A stretch of DNA of 52,132 nt, taken from contig DAHWRK010000003.1 of assembly GCA_027339055.1 (NCBI GenBank), forward strand, positions 1-52,132, in the 5' to 3' direction. Shown one piece after another: positions 1-8,881 of the stretch. The DNA comes from Microcaldota archaeon. GTDB taxonomy: Archaea; Micrarchaeota; Micrarchaeia; Micrarchaeales; Micrarchaeaceae. Numbering within the stretch: the stretch's first letter is position 1; each line of letters starts with the position of its first letter. The translations under genes and the position numbers were made by a program. Under the pieces are notes generated by a model. It had not been told where the DNA came from. It saw only the letters and a list, made by a program, of their open reading frames with translations, and searched no databases.

Positions 1-279
1 GTAACAGGAACTTATAATTCAACCACCGGAAAGATAAATTTTTATTTGGATGGAAAATATTACTCAAATGCGACAGTGCCTAGCGGTGATTACCTTAGCA
101 ATTATACCGAAACAGGATATATCGGCGATGCAATAGATGGAAACACAGGCACTGAGTTTTTCAACGGTTCGGTTATGAACCTTCAGATATATAATGTAAG
201 CCTCACTCCGTATGAGATAGAGCAGCTTTATGTTGCTGGCAATCCGATAGAGAGGAGTTTTGGCATTTCAGCAGGATGA
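1..279 (+). CDS. C-terminal fragment of a LamG/ConA-like lectin-domain surface protein (5' end outside window)
   Basis: Frame open from base 1; translation ...INFYLDGKYYSN...FNGSVMNLQIYNVSLTPYEIEQLYVAGNPIERS matches the LamG end motif also seen in the next genes. Confidence 0.7.
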   Translation, partial: VTGTYNSTTGKINFYLDGKYYSNATVPSGDYLSNYTETGYIGDAIDGNTGTEFFNGSVMNLQIYNVSLTPYEIEQLYVAGNPIERSFGISAG

Positions 280-284
280 TTTAA

Positions 285-854
285 TTGTATAGAAATTTGA
301 AGCCGAAAAATTACAGAGCCCAGTTTTGGAGCTTTGACATAATATTTGCAATCGTGATATTCACCGTAGCGATGACCATACTGGCTTACACGTGGTACAA
401 TATAGACAACCAGCTCGCGCTTAGCTATGGCAGCGGCGCAGAGACGATGCAGTTCGAGACTCAGGTCCTTACTGAAAGGCTGCTTACACCAGGCACGCCT
501 TCAGATTGGAGTGCGTTGATAAATACATCCAACACTTCGACGTGGAAGGACTTTAGCGTAGGCTTGACCACATCATCGAACAGCAGCGAGATATCTTCGC
601 AAAAAATATATGCGCTCATGGCAATGGCCAATTACAACACCTCGGATTACGAAGCTACGAAACCGGTCATAGGGATAGGCTATGATTATTATATAGTCAT
701 ATCAGGCAGGGATATGAACATAACAATAGGAGAAAATCCTGCAACGCATAATGCGCTAACTTCGTACGTATACAAAACAAGGGCAGTAATGGGAACAGAG
801 CCGGTCCTGATGAAGGTAATAGTTTGGACGAACGAGCCGATAGCAATAAGCTGA
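285..854 (+). CDS. Pilin-like / minor-pilin-like membrane-anchored protein
   Basis: TTG start; single N-terminal hydrophobic helix (FWSFDIIFAIVIFTVAMTILAYTWY) after a short basic stretch, then extracellular-type sequence; co-oriented with the LamG genes. Confidence 0.6.
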   Translation: MYRNLKPKNYRAQFWSFDIIFAIVIFTVAMTILAYTWYNIDNQLALSYGSGAETMQFETQVLTERLLTPGTPSDWSALINTSNTSTWKDFSVGLTTSSNSSEISSQKIYALMAMANYNTSDYEATKPVIGIGYDYYIVISGRDMNITIGENPATHNALTSYVYKTRAVMGTEPVLMKVIVWTNEPIAIS

Positions 855-2716
855 TGATCATGCAGAGGAAAGAAAAAAGCAAAAATTACAAGGCGTTCAT
901 ATTCACATTGGACGCGGTATTCTCCCTCATAGTAGCTAGCGCGGCCGTTTCGCTTCTCCTGTATGTGCACTTCACGAGCCCGATAACCCCTGCAGCAGCT
1001 CCGACAATAGAAGCGCTTAGCGTAATGCACAACATGCTCTCTACGCAGCTTTCCGGAATATTGCAGAGCGGGGTGGCTCTTCCGCCATTGCAGGCTTACA
1101 AGCTCCCAAGCAGCAGCGAGCCGTTTGGCTATTCGGGCTTCTTGGCCAACGGAAGCTACATATATGCACCAGGGTCAATAGTAAAACAGGACAGTTTCAC
1201 GCTCTCTTTTTGGATAAATCCAATAAAGACAGGCAGGACCGTAAGCGGCTGTGGGATCGGAGCAGGAAATAATGCGAGTGTCATATTTTATTTAGGCAAT
1301 GAGACCAATTCTGTAGAAATAGCGTACAATTCAAGCGGCATTTATATAAACGGCTGGTACCCTGGTGGATGCCCAATATCTGGAAGCGGCACAGTACCCA
1401 TGAATAAATGGACCAACGTAGTAGTAGAACAGAATGACACAACTATGGAGATATTCATCAACGGCATAGAAACTCCTTATCCAGCTTCAAGCACAAGCAC
1501 TGAAACGCTTAAGGGGCTCCTTATAGGCACAGGGCTCAGCAACGGCGGAGCTAGAGGAAGCAGCAATATTGGGGAGTATAATTTCACGGGCTACATAGCC
1601 AACGTGCAGCTCTACAATTCTTCCCTGACACCAAGCAAGATATACCAGCTTTACAAGAGCGCGATAAACAGCGTGCCAATAGGGAATTCAAAACTTATAG
1701 GGTGGTGGCCGCTCGATAAGAATTCCAACGACTACAGCGGCAATGGAAATGATGGCATACCGCACAACGTAAACTATGTAGTTACGGATTACCTCCCGAT
1801 AGGGGATTACAACGCCAGCATAAACGAAAGCATAGCAGAGACGTTGGGAGAGCTGTATCTCAACAACGACAGCATGTATGCAGAGTTTCTTCTCAACGAT
1901 TCTGTTTTGGGACAGCCTAGGGCAGGCATATATATAAACGGCAATTATTCAGGCTCCGAAAGCGTTTCTTCCTTCAATACAACAGCCGGGAGCTACGGCT
2001 TGGTATACAACAACAGCCTCCTCGACGTAGGAAATCCAAATATGACAGTATCTGCGTGGATATATCCGCAGGGATTGGGCACATGCGGTGCAACCGCGCC
2101 CACATGCATAGTGGTTGACAAACAGGGAAGCTATGCGCTTGGAATAAACGGTTCCGGAAGCATTTGCATACAGCTGCAAGGCACTAGCCTGGGAAGTGCA
2201 TGGAATTGCAGCGTGGGGGTAGTGCATGCAAGGACATGGTCGCAGATAGGATTCACAAGAAATTCTTCCATAGCCAACATAAGCTATGACGGAGGGGTTT
2301 TGAAAAACGTTTACGCCACAGGCAATGTGATAACGAATAGCGGAAACACCATAATAGGGGCAACGGGAAGTCCTGGGAGCATATCCGGAACCTTCAACGG
2401 GTCCATAGCAAACTTGGAGATTTATAATATGAGCTTGGCACCTCAGGAATATTACGACCTGTATCTGCAGGGCATAAGTGGAATGGCACTTGGCAATTCG
2501 AAGCTTGTGGGGTGGTGGCCGCTGGATGGAAATACCAACGACTACAGCGGCAATGGAGATGCGGCAATACCTTATGGAATTACCTACGTTTCCATACCTT
2601 TCACACCCCCGAGCTTAATAAACGCTTACACTGTGAGCAAATCTTCGGTGCCCATGGCATTGGGAAGAGGTACCACAGTACAGACAGACAATCTGAGCGT
2701 GGTAATATGGCGCTGA
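854..2716 (+). CDS. LamG-domain surface protein with N-terminal pilin-like/anchor helix
   Basis: ORF 824..2716, likely ATG at 854 overlapping the previous stop; helix FIFTLDAVFSLIVASAAVSLLLYVHF; two LamG-like units and GWWPLDxNxNDYSGNG motifs. Confidence 0.75.
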   Translation: MIMQRKEKSKNYKAFIFTLDAVFSLIVASAAVSLLLYVHFTSPITPAAAPTIEALSVMHNMLSTQLSGILQSGVALPPLQAYKLPSSSEPFGYSGFLANGSYIYAPGSIVKQDSFTLSFWINPIKTGRTVSGCGIGAGNNASVIFYLGNETNSVEIAYNSSGIYINGWYPGGCPISGSGTVPMNKWTNVVVEQNDTTMEIFINGIETPYPASSTSTETLKGLLIGTGLSNGGARGSSNIGEYNFTGYIANVQLYNSSLTPSKIYQLYKSAINSVPIGNSKLIGWWPLDKNSNDYSGNGNDGIPHNVNYVVTDYLPIGDYNASINESIAETLGELYLNNDSMYAEFLLNDSVLGQPRAGIYINGNYSGSESVSSFNTTAGSYGLVYNNSLLDVGNPNMTVSAWIYPQGLGTCGATAPTCIVVDKQGSYALGINGSGSICIQLQGTSLGSAWNCSVGVVHARTWSQIGFTRNSSIANISYDGGVLKNVYATGNVITNSGNTIIGATGSPGSISGTFNGSIANLEIYNMSLAPQEYYDLYLQGISGMALGNSKLVGWWPLDGNTNDYSGNGDAAIPYGITYVSIPFTPPSLINAYTVSKSSVPMALGRGTTVQTDNLSVVIWR

Positions 2717-5700
2717 AGAAAAAAATTATAAAAAAGCCGAAGACAAAAAGAGGCATACTGCTTACGCTGCTTACCCTTGTAATATTCATACTCATGCTCG
2801 GAGAAGTTATAACCTACGTGGTGCTTAACATAAACTACGACAACCTTTCTTCCAGCGTGGCGCAGAGCCTTGCTTCAGGCAACTTCGCCCAGAATCTAGA
2901 CTCCGGAATGAATGCTTTCCTTTATTCCAGTCTTTCCAAATCTATAGGGATAATTATTTCTTTCGAGAGCGATCCTTCGATTAGGATGGGCAACTTCATA
3001 ACTAATTCGAGCAACGTCCTTGACGCTCTTTTGTACAACGGCACCCTGTTCAACAGCACCGCGTATTATAACAACAGCTTCAAAAAAGCTGTCAGCGAAT
3101 TTGAAGCAGAGGCATTGACGGACGGATTCACCGCAAACCTGTCAAACGTTACCCTCAGGATAAAGCAGGCATCGCCTTTCAGGATAGGGGCGTACGTGAC
3201 AGGGCTTGCAGCGCTCAACACTAGCAGCGGGATAAGCCTGGATTACCCAATAAACTCCAACACGACAGTAAGCCTGAATTCGAAGCTGTCGCTCATAGGC
3301 ATAGAGCAGGGCTTGAACGGCACATTCCAGAAGGAGGAGCTGCCGAAAGCAACAGTAGTAGGCAACCTGACTGCAGTGTCAGGATCTGAAAGCCCCTATA
3401 TGTTCGCCTACGGAAAGATAATATATATGGCAGGGAAACCTTCGTGCTCCAATGTGCCCAGCGAATACACTAACGGCAATTATATACTTGCAACCCCGAA
3501 CGCAGCTTACATTGGCCAGAACGTTTGCGGGATGGCTGGGCTTATAACCAACATATCGAATTCTTCTACTCCGCTCAAGCCGTACCTTGTGTACAAAAAC
3601 GACACAATAATGAGTTATCTCCAGAACGAGCCCAATTTCCTGATAAATGGGGCAGGCTTGGACCTGCTGAATACATCGGCAATACAGAGCAGTGCTGTTG
3701 GGGGCTTCTATTACGCTTCTCCATATACTGCTTCATACCTCCAGAGGGTCGATGGCAAACCATACAAGAGCTCTCCGGAAGGCATATTCTCTTTCAGGAG
3801 CATTGACAGGAATGCGGCAAATTTCACTTTGAATACACAGAACATATCTCTGCCTTCTTTGTCTAAAGTCGCAGGCAGTAGCAGTGCGACAATCTCCGCA
3901 TGGGTCTACATTAGGGCGATGCCGAATCATCAGATAATTCTTTCTGATGACTGGAATACCCCAAATGTGTTGCAAATGTATGTCCACACGGACGGAAGGC
4001 TCGAAGCAGATTTTGGCTCTGGAAGTGCATGGATAAACGCAGCAAATACAAGCGCAGGTACGATAAAAACTGGAAAATGGTACTTCGTATCGGCAACATG
4101 GTCTAGCGGAAGAGGGGAGAGCATATACGTCAACGGGGTAAAAATGCCCATAAGTTATATTGTAGGAAATTCGCTTTCTACCGGAACGCTAGGTACGCCT
4201 GGCACAGGAGACATAGCAAACAACCAGGGAAACGGAGGTTATTTCGACGGATTTATCGCAAACGAACAGATATACAATACATCGCTTAGCGGGTACCAGA
4301 TAGAAGAACAATACAAGCAGGGCATAAATGATATGCCAGTCAATGGATCCGGACTCGTCGCATGGTATCCGCTTTCGAGCAATGCAAACGACTACAGCGG
4401 GAACGGATACAACGGAGTGCCGACCAACACCATATACTCTGCAGTAAATAATTATACGATTGACCCTACAGGCCAGCTGCAACAGAATTACGTATCCAGC
4501 GTAGCAAACTTCAACGGAACGAACAGTTATGCGAGTGTGCCTTTGGCATGGAATAGCGGAACAAACATTAGCGTGGAGGCATGGGTTTATTTGGATAAGA
4601 TACCGACAAATAACGCCGGAATAGTCTCTGCAGTTTCAAGCTCGAATTATGGTACAATATCAATATTTCCTAATGGCAATTGCTACATACAGGTAGGCAT
4701 TACGAACACGACAGGTTCGTGGCAACCTCAGGACGGTTCTGAATGCCTTGTGCCGAATAAGTGGTATCAAATCGTTGCGGTAGCAAATCAGACAAACAAT
4801 ACTTATAGCTTGTATATAAACGGGGCAAAGCAGTTTACCAACACATTCAAAGGAACGCTTGAAGCTGCGACCTCGTTTAATATTGGCTTATTCAGCTATC
4901 AAAACGCATATTTCCCAGGCTCCATCAAAAATGTGCAAATTTACAAGAATGCAATATCGTATGGCACCATCAAAGCCCTTTATCTTGAAGGCGTCAACGG
5001 AGGGCCTTTAAATAACTCTAATTTAGTAGGGTGGTGGCCGCTTGATGGCAATGCCAACGACTACAGCGGAAACGGCAATAACGGAACGGCGTATTACCTG
5101 AACTATACTCCTCTCGAGCTTCCCGCTTCAACAAGCCCGCTTGAGGGGGTATTCGGCTGCGACAGCATTAGCTCTTGCAACGCTACTGCTCAGAGGCTTT
5201 ACCTTTCCGGATTGCCGCTTGAGAAAGCAGGGCTTGGATATATGAACGCAAGCACAAGCCTTGGGATGCAGGATGGGATCGTGCCGCCTGCGACAAGCTT
5301 CAATGGAAATGGATATGAATATGCGCCAATGGGCAAATATTTTGGCGCTAACAACAACTTAACTGCCGAGGCATGGGTTTACGCAACACCGAGCACAAAC
5401 GGGCCTATATTTGGAGTAACAGACGGCGGAGCTCCAAGCGGTGGCTGGAACATGCCATTCTTGAGCGAGAACGGATTGACAGTGCATGGATATATATGGC
5501 CTGGTAGCAACATCGACATAATAAATTATACCTTGCCAAGCACTGGCTGGTATAACCTGATAATAACATACAATGCAACAGCAGGCGGCGAAACTTTTTA
5601 CGTTGACGGTAAAAGCGTGGGCTCTTATTCCATGACCTATTCTCCGTCAGGAGCTTTCGATTACTGGACAACGTATATATCTGGAGCTAAGCCTGCGAAC

Positions 5701-5979
5701 GTGAACGGCCAGCTTAACGGGATTATAGCAGACGTACAGCTTTACAAATCAGCTATGTCTCCAAGCATGGCAGAGCAGCTTTATCTCAACAACAGCGTTG
5801 AAGGGATAGGCCCTGCGGATTATTGGCCGCTTAGCTCCGGAAACCTTAACCTGCTAAACGAAACCGAGAACGTTGCCAATTATACCAATTATGGATATCT
5901 TTATGATTCGCCTTCTGTTGCGTGCACGAATTCGCAAGTAGTGAACGGCAATTGTGGAGTAGAATATGTATCAGGATAA
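2707..5979 (+). CDS. Large multi-LamG-domain surface protein, membrane-anchored
   Basis: ORF 2512..5979, likely ATG at 2707 (MALKKKIIKKPKTKRG + TM helix) overlapping the previous stop; at least three LamG-like units with repeated GWWPLD-NDYSGNG linkers. Confidence 0.75.
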   Translation: MALKKKIIKKPKTKRGILLTLLTLVIFILMLGEVITYVVLNINYDNLSSSVAQSLASGNFAQNLDSGMNAFLYSSLSKSIGIIISFESDPSIRMGNFITNSSNVLDALLYNGTLFNSTAYYNNSFKKAVSEFEAEALTDGFTANLSNVTLRIKQASPFRIGAYVTGLAALNTSSGISLDYPINSNTTVSLNSKLSLIGIEQGLNGTFQKEELPKATVVGNLTAVSGSESPYMFAYGKIIYMAGKPSCSNVPSEYTNGNYILATPNAAYIGQNVCGMAGLITNISNSSTPLKPYLVYKNDTIMSYLQNEPNFLINGAGLDLLNTSAIQSSAVGGFYYASPYTASYLQRVDGKPYKSSPEGIFSFRSIDRNAANFTLNTQNISLPSLSKVAGSSSATISAWVYIRAMPNHQIILSDDWNTPNVLQMYVHTDGRLEADFGSGSAWINAANTSAGTIKTGKWYFVSATWSSGRGESIYVNGVKMPISYIVGNSLSTGTLGTPGTGDIANNQGNGGYFDGFIANEQIYNTSLSGYQIEEQYKQGINDMPVNGSGLVAWYPLSSNANDYSGNGYNGVPTNTIYSAVNNYTIDPTGQLQQNYVSSVANFNGTNSYASVPLAWNSGTNISVEAWVYLDKIPTNNAGIVSAVSSSNYGTISIFPNGNCYIQVGITNTTGSWQPQDGSECLVPNKWYQIVAVANQTNNTYSLYINGAKQFTNTFKGTLEAATSFNIGLFSYQNAYFPGSIKNVQIYKNAISYGTIKALYLEGVNGGPLNNSNLVGWWPLDGNANDYSGNGNNGTAYYLNYTPLELPASTSPLEGVFGCDSISSCNATAQRLYLSGLPLEKAGLGYMNASTSLGMQDGIVPPATSFNGNGYEYAPMGKYFGANNNLTAEAWVYATPSTNGPIFGVTDGGAPSGGWNMPFLSENGLTVHGYIWPGSNIDIINYTLPSTGWYNLIITYNATAGGETFYVDGKSVGSYSMTYSPSGAFDYWTTYISGAKPANVNGQLNGIIADVQLYKSAMSPSMAEQLYLNNSVEGIGPADYWPLSSGNLNLLNETENVANYTNYGYLYDSPSVACTNSQVVNGNCGVEYVSG

Positions 5980-6193
5980 CGCAATTGCGTTTTGTTTGAT
6001 GGGAAAGTCCTTTTCTGCAAATGGCCCAATGGCGCGTAGCATTTCTTAGTGCTAATCCCAATATAGCATCATCAGTTATGCTTCTGGGTACATTAGTTAG
6101 GCACTTGCAATTACACATACCTTATGACATGTCAGATTAGCGAACAGCACAGGCTTATCCGCTCTCTTCGCATCTGCAAAACCAATTTACACA

Positions 6194-7204
6194 TCACAGG
6201 CTGCCGAAGCTGCTGAACAGCGATGCTATTACGCCTCCGACTACGAAATATATGCCGAGGCCCACTATTATGAATAGGGGCACGAGCCTCATTCCTTTTG
6301 TAGTGCTGCCTGAAGATATCGTAGACATTATGAGCGCCGCGAAGCCGGTTATGACGCTTATTGCAACAAGCGAGAAGTCATGGTACACGGTGGGGCTTAT
6401 CTTTGGCGGGCTTGGCTTTAGGAAGGACACTCCAGTTGTAGGAAGCCCTCCCGGATTCGAAGCGAGTATGCCCTTCCAAACGGTATCCGTTATTACAATC
6501 ATCTGGCTGGTAAGGCCGTACAACACCGGCGCCGCTATCAGGCCGGCGAAAGCTATGAACAAGCTGTACATGAGCAGCTGGCCTGAAACTTCTTTCTGCA
6601 GCATCTGCTGGGACCTCATGTCCTTGGCGAGCTGCTCCATTAAATCTGCCATTGCGCCTCCGTATTTCTGGGCTTCTATCATCATCCTTACCGAGTGCTG
6701 AAAATTGTTGGACTTGTATTTTCCTGCGAGGTCGCGAAGCGCGTTCTCGAATGTCTCTCCGCCAAACACGTTCCGGTTCATTGCTTGGACGTCTGATGAG
6801 AAGTACTTGAATTCCGGCCTTGCCGCAAGCAGCATGGACCTGTCCAATGCTATGCCGCTTTTCAGGTTGGCGGCAGCCAGCGAAAAATAATCCGGAAGTA
6901 TAGATTCTACGAACGTCTTCCTTTGGTCTATTTTATAGTTGAGCATCATGTACATTACAACCGCGAAGAGCAGCGCGGCCACTATGCCGCCGCCGAGGGC
7001 CAGCAGCAGGTTCAGGTGCATTATCAGGTAGAGCGCAAAGGCGAGTATTATAAGTATGGCAAAACCTCCCACTATCGCTATGCTAAGGAACGTGTTGACG
7101 TCCATCTTGGAGCCCGCCAGATCCAGCGTCTTTGATATGAACCTTGCTACGCTCCTGGAAACTAGCCTCTCGAAATTTATCCTGCTGAATATGTTTTTTG
7201 CCAT
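6194..7204 (-). CDS. Type II/IV secretion F-domain membrane protein (FlaJ/TadC-like)
   Basis: 336 aa, multiple TM helices, GspF-like segments (SLAAANLKSGIALDRSM..., QMLQKEVSGQLLMYSLFIAFAGLIAAPVLYGL); next to a second paralogue and an ATPase. Confidence 0.8.
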   Translation of the reverse strand: MAKNIFSRINFERLVSRSVARFISKTLDLAGSKMDVNTFLSIAIVGGFAILIILAFALYLIMHLNLLLALGGGIVAALLFAVVMYMMLNYKIDQRKTFVESILPDYFSLAAANLKSGIALDRSMLLAARPEFKYFSSDVQAMNRNVFGGETFENALRDLAGKYKSNNFQHSVRMMIEAQKYGGAMADLMEQLAKDMRSQQMLQKEVSGQLLMYSLFIAFAGLIAAPVLYGLTSQMIVITDTVWKGILASNPGGLPTTGVSFLKPSPPKISPTVYHDFSLVAISVITGFAALIMSTISSGSTTKGMRLVPLFIIVGLGIYFVVGGVIASLFSSFGSL

Positions 7205-7208
7205 TTAA

Positions 7209-8246
7209 TCACGTCGAGAATGAAGGCCTCGAGCCCCTTATCATCTGCAGGAACACAATCTGCAGGAAACCTATCGCTATCAGGCCTGCTTCCAGAAGCT
7301 GCGGCGTTACAGTGAACAAAGCTATGAAAGTAGTGAGTATTGTGACTACCGCTATACCCATGCTTGGCAGTATTACTCCGAAAAGCATGTAGAACATTGC
7401 TATGGCGTTCAGCCTTTGGCCGTACCTCCTGAGCTCTATGACTCTCTCTTCGGAAAGCTGGTCTATTACGCTCTGGATTGCAGACACAACGTCTCCCCCT
7501 GATTTTATGCTCACCGAAGCCTGCAGCATTATCCTCTTGAAAGAGTCGCTCTTGCTCTCAGCTATCGTCTGGTCTATGGCCTCTTCGAGAGGCATGCCAA
7601 GCTGGACGCGCTCGACAACCTTCTGGAACTCCCTGCTCGCATCGCCGTATCCCGAGCTTATGGAGACCAGAGTGTTGAACAACGGCATCCCGGACCTTAG
7701 CGCTATTATCATGTCCCTCGCGGCAAACAGTATGTCCTTCTCCACGCCCTTTGCATTTTTCTTTGTCTTGTGCTTAGGGAAGTTCAGGAACATGTTCATG
7801 CCCATGTAGAATACGACAAAGCCCAACAGGAGCGCCAGCACTGCCGCGACAGGGAAAAGCATGCCGAGATGCAGGAAAAGGACGAAGAACGTTATTCCGA
7901 GGACGATGCCTATTGCCATTGCAGCTATTATCATCCTTTCCACGAACGAGTAGAGCGTGCCCTTTATGCCCTGGTCCTTGAGCGTCTGCTCGAGCCCTTT
8001 GTGCTTCGCGCCTATGCCTTCCACGAAAAGATGCCATCTCCCTGGCTTTCTCTGCGGCTGGGCCTTTGACTGCGACATCGGGTTTATCCCAGATCCGTAT
8101 TGAGGGGTTTGCTGGGACGGCATTATTCGCTCCGACTGGCTGCGATCAGGCTGCTGGAAAAGCTTTGAGCCTATCCCCGGCTTGGGCTGTAGCTCTATGT
8201 CCTTGCCGTTTACGTTTACGATTTTTGGCTTTTTCTTCCCGAACAT
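7209..8246 (-). CDS. Type II/IV secretion F-domain membrane protein (FlaJ/TadB-like)
   Basis: 345 aa; GspF-type core (ARDMIIALRSGMPLFNTLVSIS...REFQKVVERVQLGMPLEEAIDQ) followed by TM helices. Confidence 0.8.
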   Translation of the reverse strand: MFGKKKPKIVNVNGKDIELQPKPGIGSKLFQQPDRSQSERIMPSQQTPQYGSGINPMSQSKAQPQRKPGRWHLFVEGIGAKHKGLEQTLKDQGIKGTLYSFVERMIIAAMAIGIVLGITFFVLFLHLGMLFPVAAVLALLLGFVVFYMGMNMFLNFPKHKTKKNAKGVEKDILFAARDMIIALRSGMPLFNTLVSISSGYGDASREFQKVVERVQLGMPLEEAIDQTIAESKSDSFKRIMLQASVSIKSGGDVVSAIQSVIDQLSEERVIELRRYGQRLNAIAMFYMLFGVILPSMGIAVVTILTTFIALFTVTPQLLEAGLIAIGFLQIVFLQMIRGSRPSFST

Positions 8247-8248
8247 TT

Positions 8249-8881
8249 TTAGGCACCGGCGTTTATCAGGCTCATGGCCTCGTCAAGGCGCTGCTGCCTC
8301 AACGCCCATAACGACTGTTCAGTCTGGTTAAGCGTCATCTTCCTTTTCCTTAGGTCCTTGGACGACTTTTCTATATGGGCGGACAGGCCGTATATTTCCT
8401 GCATCACTACCTCCTTGTGGTTTTCGTCGAAAACCTGCTCTTTCAGCCCTTCGATTATGCGCTCGAGCTCCGATATCTGATCGGCTATGGAAAGCTTAGG
8501 CAGGACCAAATCTTTCTCGTTGAACTTGACTTTTATCTTTGGCTGTGGCTTGGACTCTGGGACTTCGAAGCTCTGTTGCTCTGCGGTCGGTACTGCCGAC
8601 GCCTTGCCAGACTGCTCGACCCCGGAAGCTATCAGCTGCGATTCCTTGGGCATGGTCTTCTGCGACCTTATGCGCTGGCCCCCGCGGCCGCTTTCTATTG
8701 AGTCTATCCTGCTTAGCAGGTCTAGATATGTATGGGAATTGGAATTTTCATCCGTTTCAAACAACTTTGACACGTCTATGGACGACTGCTGGGGCTTCTG
8801 CGATGATGCTTCTATGCCTTTTATGTAGGCAACCGCCTGTTCGTATTCGCTTTTTGTGCTTATGCCGTTCTCATCCATCAA
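8249..8881 (-). CDS. Uncharacterised coiled-coil protein in the type IV secretion/pilus operon
   Basis: 210-aa ORF packed between ATPase and FlaJ-like genes; charged helical C-terminus; start overlaps the upstream stop. Confidence 0.65.
   Translation of the reverse strand: MMDENGISTKSEYEQAVAYIKGIEASSQKPQQSSIDVSKLFETDENSNSHTYLDLLSRIDSIESGRGGQRIRSQKTMPKESQLIASGVEQSGKASAVPTAEQQSFEVPESKPQPKIKVKFNEKDLVLPKLSIADQISELERIIEGLKEQVFDENHKEVVMQEIYGLSAHIEKSSKDLRKRKMTLNQTEQSLWALRQQRLDEAMSLINAGA

Noticed and set aside
689-1030. Antisense ORFs inside LamG and other long genes (e.g. 689..1030, 1949..2227, 4189..4482, 13079..13573)
   Set aside because: Overlap strongly supported genes on the opposite strand; low-complexity or Cys/His-odd composition typical of antisense frames
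2512-2706. Extended N-terminus of the 1155-aa ORF (MVAAGWKYQRLQRQ...)
   Set aside because: Out-of-frame overlap with the previous LamG gene; ATG at 2707 gives a basic leader plus TM helix
5846-6118. Minus ORF of 90 aa at the end of the LamG gene
   Set aside because: Half lies antisense to the LamG gene; no recognisable motif, no evidence for a start or promoter
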